The notes beneath the pieces are model-generated. The model was not told the origin of the DNA and ran no database searches. It was given only the letters and a program-made list of their open reading frames with translations. Shown here one piece after another: positions 53,075-60,302 of a stretch of 64,000 nucleotides of DNA; the stretch's first letter is position 1; each line of letters opens with the position of its first letter. The DNA lies in assembly GCA_963922455.1 (NCBI GenBank), contig CAWUIO010000007.1, forward strand, positions 1-64,000, given 5' to 3'. Made by a program: the position numbers and the translations under genes. Source of the DNA: CAWUIO01 sp963922455 (GTDB taxonomy: Bacteria > Bacteroidota > Bacteroidia > Cytophagales > Microscillaceae).

Positions 53075-53173
53075 GATTTGGGAGGCGGGAAGCGGGGAGC
53101 GGGAGGCGGGACTCACTCTCGTAGCCCAGTAAATGCGCCCGAGCACAAAATTTAGGTCTTAAAGCAATAAAAT

Positions 53174-53301
53174 GAGGCTGCCCTGGCGATTAAAAGATTT
53201 AGCCTCGTGCGCCTAGTGAGTCGCCGGGCTCGGGCTTTCGCTACTCGCTGGCCAAGGCCCAGCCAGCGGCCAGCTCAAACAGGCCGCTCTATCCCTCAGC
53301 C
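53174..53301 (-). repeat. Dispersed GC-rich repeat, full copy next to the previous one
   Basis: This full copy lies 100 bases after the previous one in the same orientation. Arms are GCCCTGGCGA and TCGCCGGGCT with one G-T pair; the loop begins like that of the neighbouring copy (TTAAAAGAT) then diverges. The remainder of the 52888-53615 gap is AT-rich leader for the tonB gene. Confidence 0.92.
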
Positions 53302-53615
53302 ACTCGAGAGGAGCGATATCAATTGTATGCCTAGCCCAATTGCCTTATACCTCCTGTATTCTCCAAGACATGGCCCTTGCCCCAGCCGGCAAGCCAAAAT
53401 TATCAAGCCCCCAGTTACGTGTAAGCCCTAGCCCTTCCTAAGTAAACGGATTATAAAAGCGGGAAAAAGAAGCATTTTTCCGATAAAAACTAAAATAATA
53501 GTTGTTTTTCACCTAATTTTTTAGTTTTAACTAATTAAATAGTTATATTAGGCTTTATAAATTAACTAATAAGAAATCACGATCAATTATTGATTGGCAA
53601 ATCATTGTATGGAAT

Positions 53616-54305
53616 ATGGAGCAAAAAAAGAATCCTAAAATTGATGTAAACCGAAAGAGTGGTTTATTTCTCAACCTGGGCTTTATCTTGAGCCTTTTAC
53701 TCGTCATTACGGCTTTTGAGTGGCGTTTTTACGACAATCTGGAAACTATAGACTTGGGCACCTTGGAAAGTGAAGAAACGGAGATCTTGGATATACCCAT
53801 CATCGATGTTCCCCCACCTCCTCCGCCCGTCATCCAGCAGCCCGAAATCGTGGAAGTGCCCGATGATGAAGAACCAGAGCAAGAAATTGAAATGGAGTTG
53901 GAAGTAGAAATCGATGAAAAAATCGTGACGCCTCCCCCCGTAATTATTGATGCCCCCCCACCCCCACCACCTGCACCAGAAGAGGAGAATACAATCTTTA
54001 TGATTGTTGAGCAACCGGCCACTCCTCCTGGGGGCATGGCCGCCTTTTATAAATACGTGGCCAAAGAAATTAATTATCCTAAAATGGCCCGTCGGTTACA
54101 TGTAGAGGGAAAAGTATATGTGCAGTTTGTAGTAGACAAAGACGGGAGTTTGACCGATATTAAAGTAGTGAAAGGCATAGGTTCGGGCTGTGATGAAGAG
54201 GCTATCCGGGTGATCAAAAAAGCCCCCAAATGGAACCCGGGCAAACAGAGAGGCCGCCCAGTACGCCAAAGAATGTCCATTCCGCTCATATTTCAATTGC
54301 GTTAA
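53616..54305 (+). CDS. TonB-type energy transducer (paralogue 1)
   Basis: The 229-residue protein has one N-terminal membrane span (FLNLGFILSLLLVITAFEW, about residues 17-37), a periplasmic linker with proline runs and a strongly acidic block (VPPPPPPVIQQP, EPEQEIEMELEVEIDE), and a C-terminal TonB domain (about 140-229, YVQFVVDKDGSLTDIKVV, then WNPGKQRGRPV). It would pass proton-motive-force energy from ExbB/ExbD to outer-membrane receptors. It is nearly collinear with the gene at 56194 over its whole length, including the leader, and is the product of a duplication. A terminator follows. Confidence 0.94.
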   Translation: MEQKKNPKIDVNRKSGLFLNLGFILSLLLVITAFEWRFYDNLETIDLGTLESEETEILDIPIIDVPPPPPPVIQQPEIVEVPDDEEPEQEIEMELEVEIDEKIVTPPPVIIDAPPPPPPAPEEENTIFMIVEQPATPPGGMAAFYKYVAKEINYPKMARRLHVEGKVYVQFVVDKDGSLTDIKVVKGIGSGCDEEAIRVIKKAPKWNPGKQRGRPVRQRMSIPLIFQLR

Positions 54306-54326
54306 GCATCTGTGGGATGTATCAGG

Positions 54327-54358
54327 GCCTGGTTCTCAATAGAGCCAGGCTTTTTTTT
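54327..54358 (+). terminator. Terminator after the first tonB paralogue
   Basis: GCCTGGTTCT / AGAGCCAGGC (54327-54336, 54341-54350) is followed by eight T. Confidence 0.9.
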
Positions 54359-54478
54359 GGGTTGGATGGAGATGAAACTGGCCATCTAGCCTAGCTATTC
54401 CCGATAAGCAAGTTCTCCCCTTGACTTAAGCTATACACCTTCACCCTCTTCTCACTACCTACGCCCTGCTCAAGGATT

Positions 54479-54614
54479 GGCTGAGGGATAGAACGGCCTG
54501 TTTGAGCTCGTGAGGGCCCTGCGGGGAAGGGCAGCGAGTAGTGATAGCCCGGCCCCGGCGGCACACTCTGGCCTAGGGCTAGCCACTCGCCAATCGTCGG
54601 GGACAGCCCCAAAA
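54479..54614 (+). repeat. Dispersed GC-rich repeat
   Basis: A full copy: GGCTGAGGGATAGAACGG, CTGTTTGAGCTCGTGAGGGC, GGCAGCGAGTAGTGATAGCCC, arm CCCCGGCG, loop and CGTCGGGGACAGCCCC. It occupies the 54306-54677 gap with the tonB terminator. Confidence 0.9.
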
Positions 54615-54677
54615 ATTTACTAGAAACCCAGGAGGACGTATCCAATTGCCCACAATAAGGCTTAATATTGCAGGGCT

Positions 54678-55241
54678 ATGATAATTTATTTGGTAAGACA
54701 TACGACCCCCGCAGTAGAAAAAGGGATTTGTTACGGACAAACCGACCTCCCTTTAAAAGATACATTTGAGACCGAAGCCCAAGAAATTCGGGAATTAGTG
54801 CCTGCGTTAAGCGAGGTCCCCCTCTACGCAAGCCCCTTGCAACGCTGTGCCCGTTTGGCGGAATATTTGGGAGGCAAAACCCTCACTTTTGACGAACGGA
54901 TCAAAGAAATGCATTTTGGCGATTGGGAAATGAAGCCCTGGTCAGAAATTGACCGGGAAAAGCTGGAATACTGGATGAAAAACCTGGATAAGGCCTCCAC
55001 CCCCCGTGGTGAATCTAATGAAGAGCTTCGCCAAAGATCTATACACTTCTGGGAGGAACATCTTAAAAAAGGATATGAACAATCGGCCTTGGTTACCCAT
55101 TTTGGGGTGATGCAATCCCTCTTATCTTATCTCCTGGATATCCCCATTAGCCGGGCTTTCCGACTCGATTTGGGGTATGGGGCCGTAGTGCGGGTGAGTA
55201 TCCAACAGCAGCAATATTACAAAATAAAGTTTTTGCGCTAG
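54678..55241 (+). CDS. Histidine phosphatase, CobC-like
   Basis: The 187-residue enzyme of the phosphoglycerate-mutase-like superfamily has a catalytic Arg7-His8 (LVRHTT in place of the common RHGE), YASPLQRCARLAEYLGG, the acid residue region MHFGDWE, and a second His (VTHFGVMQ). The short size and YGQTDLPLKDT opening resemble alpha-ribazole phosphatases (CobC) of cobalamin assembly. The B12-dependent mutase at 26883 would need cobalamin, but no cob genes are adjacent, so CobC activity is only likely. Confidence 0.87.
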   Translation: MIIYLVRHTTPAVEKGICYGQTDLPLKDTFETEAQEIRELVPALSEVPLYASPLQRCARLAEYLGGKTLTFDERIKEMHFGDWEMKPWSEIDREKLEYWMKNLDKASTPRGESNEELRQRSIHFWEEHLKKGYEQSALVTHFGVMQSLLSYLLDIPISRAFRLDLGYGAVVRVSIQQQQYYKIKFLR

Positions 55242-55307
55242 AGCATTGCTATTTGCGGAATATTTGACATTTTTGGTTACTTTTTTTTACATCTAATTGA
55301 ATAATTT

Positions 55308-55691
55308 ATGAACATTCCAGAAGAATTGCGCTATACCAAAGAGCACGAATGGATCCGTTTGGAAGATAACCATATAGCCTACGTGGGAATTACCGATTAT
55401 GCCCAGGGTGAGCTGGGAGATATAGTTTTTGTAGATATAGAAACCGAAGGCGAAGAGCTGGACAAAGATGCCGTATTTGGCACGGTAGAAGCCGTTAAAA
55501 CCGTTTCTGACCTTTATTTGCCCGTATCGGGAAAAGTATTGGAAGTCAATGAAGAGATTACGAACGAACCGGAGCTAGTCAACTCAGATCCCTATGGCAA
55601 AGGCTGGATGATCAAATTGGAATTGACCAGTCCGGATGAGGTAGAAGGCTTGATGTCTTCGGCCAATTACCAAGAATTGATAGCCGACTAA
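55308..55691 (+). CDS. gcvH: Glycine cleavage system H protein
   Basis: The 127-residue lipoyl carrier shuttles the aminomethyl group between the P, T and L proteins of glycine cleavage. Length is normal. The lipoylated residue is Lys64 (GTVEAVKTVSDLY), with the flanking WIRLEDNHIAYVGITDYAQGE-type opening cut here by length and the ELVNSDPYGKGWMIKLE end. The P and T protein genes are not in this window. It starts an apparent operon with the vanZ-like gene. Confidence 0.97.
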   Translation: MNIPEELRYTKEHEWIRLEDNHIAYVGITDYAQGELGDIVFVDIETEGEELDKDAVFGTVEAVKTVSDLYLPVSGKVLEVNEEITNEPELVNSDPYGKGWMIKLELTSPDEVEGLMSSANYQELIAD

Positions 55692-55715
55692 TTGCCTTTT
55701 ATTTAGCCCGGCCTT

Positions 55716-56099
55716 ATGTTTTTCCGCTATAATTTTTATGGAATCCTCTGGGCCCTACTCATGTTCCTGCTCAACCTGGGACGGGAGGAGGGCCTGGAAA
55801 ACATCCAGATCTTTTATCACTTCCACTTTGACAAGCTCGCCCATTTTATCCAATTTATGATTTTGAGTTGGTGTTTGGCCGTGGGATTTGCCAAACAACA
55901 ACGTTATGTACCCCTACGTTTTTGGAGCTGGCAAGCCTCCGCTTTAGTCAGTATTGCCTATACCTTCCTTCTTGAAGGAATCCAATTTGCCCGACTTCCC
56001 GAATATTTTGAATTTGGAGACTTACTTGCCAACATCTTTGGTTCTTTGGGGGGAGTCCTATTATTCTATTTAATTTATTTATATCCACAATCAGACTAG
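55716..56099 (+). CDS. VanZ-family membrane protein
   Basis: The 127-residue membrane protein has four hydrophobic segments. The conserved VanZ features are the Asp-Lys pair in HFDKLAHFIQFMILSW and the later LLEGIQFARLPEYFEFGDLL followed by a final span. The role of VanZ proteins outside glycopeptide resistance is unknown. It lies 24 bases after gcvH, and the order gcvH - vanZ - tonB is a familiar Bacteroidota arrangement. Confidence 0.9.
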   Translation: MFFRYNFYGILWALLMFLLNLGREEGLENIQIFYHFHFDKLAHFIQFMILSWCLAVGFAKQQRYVPLRFWSWQASALVSIAYTFLLEGIQFARLPEYFEFGDLLANIFGSLGGVLLFYLIYLYPQSD

Positions 56100-56119
56100 T
56101 TTTTAACTAAGAAAATAGG

Positions 56120-56127
56120 TATATTTG
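56120..56127 (+). promoter_or_regulatory. Bacteroidota-type -7 element TATATTTG
   Basis: A perfect TAnnTTTG match 66 bases before the second tonB paralogue. The corresponding place before the first paralogue reads TATATTAG, so the leader appears to have been duplicated with the gene. Confidence 0.5.
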
Positions 56128-56193
56128 GAAAAGTGAAAAAAATTCTAATATTTTACACTCAGATTAGTTGATTGGTAGATAATTGAACGTAGT

Positions 56194-56883
56194 ATGGAGT
56201 TAAAAAAGAATCCTAAGATTGATTTAAACCGTAAAACCGGTTTATTTTTCAATGTTGGCCTTATTGCCAGCCTTTTAATCGTAGTTACGGCATTCGAATG
56301 GCGTTTTTACGACAACTTGGAGACCATCGATTTGGGTACCTTGGAAACCGAAGAAACCGAAATTTTGGATATTCCAATTACCGAAATGCCTCCTCCTCCT
56401 CCTCCCGTACTTCAGCAACCCGAGATCGTTGAGGTTCCGGATGAAGAAGAAATTGAAGAGGATATCGAGATGGACTTGGATGTGGAAATCGATGAAGAAA
56501 TCACCCCTCCGCCTCCGGTAAAAATTGATGCCCCCCCTCCACCACCACCTAAGAAAGAAGATGAAAATGAGATCTTTATGATCGTTGAGAACCCGGCAAC
56601 TCCTCCGGGGGGTATGGCGGCTTTCTACAAGTATGTTGGAAAAGAGATGAAGTATCCTAAGCAAGCCCGTCGTTTAGGAGTAGAGGGCAAGGTTTTCGTG
56701 CAGTTTGTAGTTGACAAAGATGGTACTTTAACCGATATTAAAGTAGTAAAAGGAATTGGCTCCGGATGTGACGAAGAAGCGATTCGCGTATTAAAACAAG
56801 CGCCTAAGTGGAATCCGGGTAAGCAAAGAGGACGTCCTGTACGTCAGCGTATGTCCATTCCTATTATTTTCAAGTTACGCTAA
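56194..56883 (+). CDS. TonB-type energy transducer (paralogue 2)
   Basis: This 229-residue TonB has the same layout as the 53616 product: one N-terminal span (FFNVGLIASLLIVVTAFEW), proline runs (MPPPPPPVLQQP) with an acidic block (EEIEEDIEMDLDVEIDE), and a TonB_C domain (VFVQFVVDKDGTLTDIKVV, then WNPGKQRGRPV). Its codons favour CGT, GGT and CCT more than those of the first paralogue, which may reflect higher expression. It follows gcvH-vanZ but has its own promoter-like element, and a terminator closes it. Confidence 0.94.
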   Translation: MELKKNPKIDLNRKTGLFFNVGLIASLLIVVTAFEWRFYDNLETIDLGTLETEETEILDIPITEMPPPPPPVLQQPEIVEVPDEEEIEEDIEMDLDVEIDEEITPPPPVKIDAPPPPPPKKEDENEIFMIVENPATPPGGMAAFYKYVGKEMKYPKQARRLGVEGKVFVQFVVDKDGTLTDIKVVKGIGSGCDEEAIRVLKQAPKWNPGKQRGRPVRQRMSIPIIFKLR

Positions 56884-56903
56884 GTCCTTCTTAACCCAAT
56901 TAT

Positions 56904-56937
56904 AAAGCCTGATTCTTTCCCGAATCAGGCTTTTTTT
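56904..56937 (+). terminator. Terminator after the second tonB paralogue
   Basis: A perfect 12-bp stem AAAGCCTGATTC / GAATCAGGCTTT (56904-56915, 56922-56933) is followed by a T run. Confidence 0.92.
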
Positions 56938-56979
56938 GCTTTTGCCCAGCATATTTTCCCACCTTTTACGCTTATGCTT

Positions 56980-56987
56980 TAAATTTG
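56980..56987 (+). promoter_or_regulatory. Bacteroidota-type -7 element TAAATTTG
   Basis: A TAnnTTTG match lies 30 bases upstream of the M28 peptidase start, right after the tonB terminator, so the peptidase gene probably has its own promoter. Confidence 0.5.
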
Positions 56988-57016
56988 CTTAAATAGTCCT
57001 AAGCAAGGATCCATTT

Positions 57017-58330
57017 ATGATGATGATGAAACACAAGCATTTTGGGGCTTTGAGTATGTTACTGGTGTTTATTTTCCTAAATGCCTTTTGCCTCCAAGCC
57101 CAAGATTTAGAAAGAGTACGCCAGCTCATAGATACTTTATCTTCTGAAAGTTTTGATGGGAGAGGCTATTTTGATAAAGGTGATCAAAAAGCGGCCGTGT
57201 TTTTAAAAAAGAAGTTTGAATCTTTAGGCCTCCGGCCCTTTTTTGGGAATTACCTACAGTTCTTTGAGATGCCTATCAATACTTTCCCCGGCAAAATCAG
57301 CTTGAAGATCGGTAAGACCCAACTCATACCCGGCCAAGACTTCCTGGTAAATGCCATCTCGAGAGAAGGGAAAGGAAGCGGAGAATTGGTTTACTTAGAC
57401 AGCACTCTATTTCAAGATAGGGAAGCCTTGGAAAACTTTATTGCCCAAAAAATAGCCAAGAAAGTTATCGCCATTCGTCCCCAAGAGTACAACCGTATCC
57501 CAGACCTGAGCCAAGAGGCCATTCAGCATATTTACAGTGCCAAAGCCATTTTACAGTTGAAAAATAGCAAATTGGTGGGGGCTCTTTCCAATCGTCAATT
57601 GAGTAATCCTATTTTTGAATTAGATGAAAAACTCCTTGACTCTTTGCTCTTGAATGGAAATGCTCCCAAGGTAAAGTTCAAAGTAGAAGCAGAGCAAATT
57701 CCCGATTATATCTCCCAAAATTTGATCGCTTTTTATAGGGGAAAGAGTCGTCCCGATTCTTTTTTGGTGTTTACCGCTCATTATGACCATCTGGGGCGTA
57801 TGGGGGAAGAAACGTTTTTTCCTGGTGCCAATGACAATTGCAGCGGAATTGCTTTGTTATTAGAACTGGCCCATTATTACAGCGATCCGGCCAAGCGACC
57901 GGCATATTCTATTGCCTTTATGGCTTTTGGGGCCGAAGAAGTGGGCTTAGTTGGCTCGAGATACTACGTAGACAACCCATTGTTTCCCTTGTCTCAAATC
58001 CGCTTTTTGGTCAATTTGGACCTGGTTGGCACCGGAGATGAGGGTATGACCGTGGTCAATGGCTCTATTTTTACCAAGGAGTTTGATTTACTCACACAAC
58101 TCAACGAGGAACATAAATACCTTCCCGAAATCAAAAGTCGCGGTTTAGCGGCCAATTCTGACCACTTTTTCTTTACCGAACGGGGGGTACCCTCCTTTTT
58201 CTTTTATACCCTGGGAGGGATAAAAGCCTATCACGATGTGTATGATGTCTCCGAAACCTTACCCCTCACGCGCTTTGAAGAATTATATTCCCTTATCCTC
58301 AAATTTGTAGAAGCCCTATCCAATTTATAG
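57017..58330 (+). CDS. Exported M28-family zinc peptidase
   Basis: The 437-residue protein has a signal peptide (LVFIFLNAFCLQAQ). The zinc-aminopeptidase domain (about residues 235-430) shows the ligands in order: His/Asp (TAHYDHLG), Asp (GANDNCSG), Glu-Glu (FGAEEVGLVG, the first likely the general base), Asp (VNLDLVGTG) and His (AYHDVYD). Between the signal and the catalytic domain are inserted residues forming a PA-like region. M28 enzymes are di-zinc aminopeptidases for peptide scavenging. It is followed by a membrane-protein gene 50 bases on. Confidence 0.94.
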   Translation: MMMMKHKHFGALSMLLVFIFLNAFCLQAQDLERVRQLIDTLSSESFDGRGYFDKGDQKAAVFLKKKFESLGLRPFFGNYLQFFEMPINTFPGKISLKIGKTQLIPGQDFLVNAISREGKGSGELVYLDSTLFQDREALENFIAQKIAKKVIAIRPQEYNRIPDLSQEAIQHIYSAKAILQLKNSKLVGALSNRQLSNPIFELDEKLLDSLLLNGNAPKVKFKVEAEQIPDYISQNLIAFYRGKSRPDSFLVFTAHYDHLGRMGEETFFPGANDNCSGIALLLELAHYYSDPAKRPAYSIAFMAFGAEEVGLVGSRYYVDNPLFPLSQIRFLVNLDLVGTGDEGMTVVNGSIFTKEFDLLTQLNEEHKYLPEIKSRGLAANSDHFFFTERGVPSFFFYTLGGIKAYHDVYDVSETLPLTRFEELYSLILKFVEALSNL

Positions 58331-58380
58331 CTTGGGGTTTCGTTTTGGGCATACAGGTATATCGCTCTAATCTGAGTTTT

Positions 58381-59172
58381 ATGAATAAACAGCAACGTAT
58401 CCTACTCTTTATTTTGGTTTGTCTCTTGAGCTTGTTTGCTAAGTCATTCGTCAAGTCAAAAGCTAGCCCCCTGCCCATTGAGAAAAAGTACGCTGACTCC
58501 CGCCCTGACCATTATAGTAAAGAAGACACTTCTAAGAGCGCCAAGGCCGATGAGGGTGAATCGCTTAGCCTGGAGGAGATGTATTACCGCCGCAGTGCCC
58601 AAGAAGGAATTGCTCCCCAGGGCCAATACCGGGCGTTGGAAGAGGCCCCATCGGGCGAATCTCATATGGAAGAGTTGTATGCCGAAAAAGAATATAAAGC
58701 CCCTCACTACCGCCGAGGAAAAACCAAAAAATGGAGAAAGCGCAAAGGTTGGCACTTTAAATTTCCCCGTCTTTTTGGAAATTTTCTGGATCTGGACTGG
58801 CTACTTATTGCCCTGGCGATCCTCATCCCTGCTTTACTCATTGCCTTATTGTACTTCTTGCTAGGAGGTGTAGTACTGAGCTTCTTTGAGATGTTTATTT
58901 TTGCCCTCGGTTTTGGCTTTGCCCTTTTTGCCTACATCTTCTTATTAAGTGAGTACCCCTTTGACCAAGCCAATTACGACTTTTTTGTCCGGTTTGGCTT
59001 TGCCACTTGGCTAGGGATCTTTGCCATCATCGCCGGGATTGCCGGTCTGTTTGGAAGTAGTGCATCCTTTGGCACGTTTATCCTGATTGGCTTGGCCGTA
59101 GGACTTCTTTCATTTCTAGTTTCACTTATCTTGAAGAAAAGTATTTTTGAGTATCTCAACGAACACGACTAA
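58381..59172 (+). CDS. Membrane protein of unknown function
   Basis: The 263-residue protein starts at the ATG at 58381. It has an N-terminal hydrophobic segment (RILLFILVCLLSLFAKSF), a long hydrophilic, strongly charged region (about residues 25-125) with a Lys/Arg-rich end (RRGKTKKWRKRKGW), then about four or five membrane spans. The arrangement resembles cell-envelope proteins with a signal sequence plus a C-terminal membrane domain, but I recognise no family. It is probably cotranscribed with the M28 gene. Confidence 0.75.
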   Translation: MNKQQRILLFILVCLLSLFAKSFVKSKASPLPIEKKYADSRPDHYSKEDTSKSAKADEGESLSLEEMYYRRSAQEGIAPQGQYRALEEAPSGESHMEELYAEKEYKAPHYRRGKTKKWRKRKGWHFKFPRLFGNFLDLDWLLIALAILIPALLIALLYFLLGGVVLSFFEMFIFALGFGFALFAYIFLLSEYPFDQANYDFFVRFGFATWLGIFAIIAGIAGLFGSSASFGTFILIGLAVGLLSFLVSLILKKSIFEYLNEHD

Positions 59173-59186
59173 ACGCATTTCTAAAA

Positions 59187-59229
59187 CTTAGCCCCCCCCT
59201 AGCTTACTAGTTCTGGGGGGGTGCCTAAG
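59187..59229. other. Homopolymeric C/G hairpin between convergent genes
   Basis: CTTAG next to a run of eight C (59192-59199) can pair with seven G (59215-59221) and CTAAG. This gives a very stable hairpin with a roughly 15-nt loop. It lacks a T run, so it is not a classical terminator, but it lies exactly between two converging genes. Confidence 0.55.
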
Positions 59230-59232
59230 CTA

Positions 59233-59943
59233 TCACTTGATATGAAAGGAAACGGGCAAGGTCATCCTTACCCTTACTTTCCTGCCCCCTTGCTGGCCGG
59301 GGTTCCAAGCCGGAGCCGCTCTCAAGACCCGTATGACTTCCTCATCCAAGCCGAACCCAAGACTCTTCACAATTTTAAAATTGTCCATTTTACCTGATTT
59401 CTCAATGGTAAATTGCACAAAGACTTTTCCCCCTATACTCATCCGCCGGGCTTTGGCAGGATAGCGAAGGTTTTTCCTGAGATACTTATAAAAAGCCTTA
59501 TACCCCCCCTGAGGCTCCGGGTTGATCTCTACAATAGTATATTCAGTAGTATCTTCTGGTATGAGTGGCTCCAGGATAGGCTCTTCCCTAGGAAGAGCTT
59601 GTACTTCTGGAAGCCGATTAATCCTTGGATGCTCCACTAGGGGTTTGGGCTCTTCCAAAATAAGATCAGGTTTGGGAGCCTTTTCATCCAACACTATCTG
59701 ATCTAGAACCTTGGGTTCGGGGGCTGGTGGCACTTCGGTACTTAGCGGAGGTATGGGGTCCATGAGTACAAAAGCATCCGAATCATCCTCAGAGATCAAG
59801 TCTATCGAGTTAAAATCACTGTAAAAACGCCATTCAAAGGCCATAAACACCAGCCCCATGCTCAATACGAGGCCCACTTTAAAATACAAGCCCCGGTTTC
59901 GGTTCCAATCCTGGGGCACTCGCCTTCCTTGAATTTTTTTCAT
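59233..59943 (-). CDS. TonB-type energy transducer (third full-length)
   Basis: The 236-residue protein has one N-terminal span (KVGLVLSMGLVFMAFEWRF), a proline- and acid-rich linker (PIPPLSTEVPPAPEPKVL, EEPILEPLIPEDTTEY) and a C-terminal TonB domain (VFVQFTIEKSGKMDNFKIV, then WNPGQQGGRKV). The linker is unlike that of the 53616/56194 pair, so it is an older paralogue. It lies downstream of the BlaI/M56 operon on the same strand, but a terminator at 59999-60025 separates them, so it is probably transcribed separately. Confidence 0.93.
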   Translation of the reverse strand: MKKIQGRRVPQDWNRNRGLYFKVGLVLSMGLVFMAFEWRFYSDFNSIDLISEDDSDAFVLMDPIPPLSTEVPPAPEPKVLDQIVLDEKAPKPDLILEEPKPLVEHPRINRLPEVQALPREEPILEPLIPEDTTEYTIVEINPEPQGGYKAFYKYLRKNLRYPAKARRMSIGGKVFVQFTIEKSGKMDNFKIVKSLGFGLDEEVIRVLRAAPAWNPGQQGGRKVRVRMTLPVSFHIK

Positions 59944-59998
59944 TGTTTCTATATATTTTGTAAAACCAATCTTTGAACTATTTTTTTAGTTATTCTAA

Positions 59999-60025
59999 AT
60001 AAAAAAAAGGATGCTTTGCAGCATC
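59999..60025 (-). terminator. Terminator of the BlaI-M56-TonB(N) operon
   Basis: Leftwards the strand reads GATGCT-GCAA-AGCATC and then a long T run. The hairpin overlaps the stop codon of the preceding short gene (60024-60026). Confidence 0.8.
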
Positions 60026-60296
60026 AAATATCCAAATGAATCTGGATAGGAATATCTTCCAGGTTTGGGTTTTGCTCGGTGGGGAGTAAGGGGTCGGGAG
60101 GTATTTCTGACTCATCGGGCAAGGGAGGCAACTGAAAACCGGCTCGGGAGCTGGTTAGGTCAATAGGAGGCATAGGGCTCGCACTACTCCATTCAAAAGC
60201 CATGATCACTAAAGATAATACGGTAATAAGGCTTAGCTGAAAAATCAAACTAGACCAACGATGAATATCTACCCGGGGATTTTTTTTGTACTCCAT
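60024..60296 (-). CDS. TonB N-terminal half only (span plus linker)
   Basis: The 90-residue protein begins like the TonB paralogues (MEYKKNPRVDIHRWSSLIFQ), has one membrane span (LSLITVLSLVIMAFEWS), and then a proline-rich acidic linker (PPLPDESEIPPDPLLPTEQ). It stops at LDI without the roughly 90-residue TonB_C domain. The upstream partner (60303) ends with such a domain, so the two genes together contain the parts of one TonB. It is either a truncated paralogue or a deliberate short form. It starts 6 bases after the M56 gene. Confidence 0.75.
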   Translation of the reverse strand: MEYKKNPRVDIHRWSSLIFQLSLITVLSLVIMAFEWSSASPMPPIDLTSSRAGFQLPPLPDESEIPPDPLLPTEQNPNLEDIPIQIHLDI

Positions 60297-60302
60297 ATGC
60301 TC

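Noticed and set aside
52942..53431. Open frames inside the two dispersed repeats (52942-53124, 53207-53431)
   Set aside because: They translate the GC-rich repeat (GRAFATR-like peptides recur in every copy read in the same frame) and match no family; the signal follows the repeat, not a gene.
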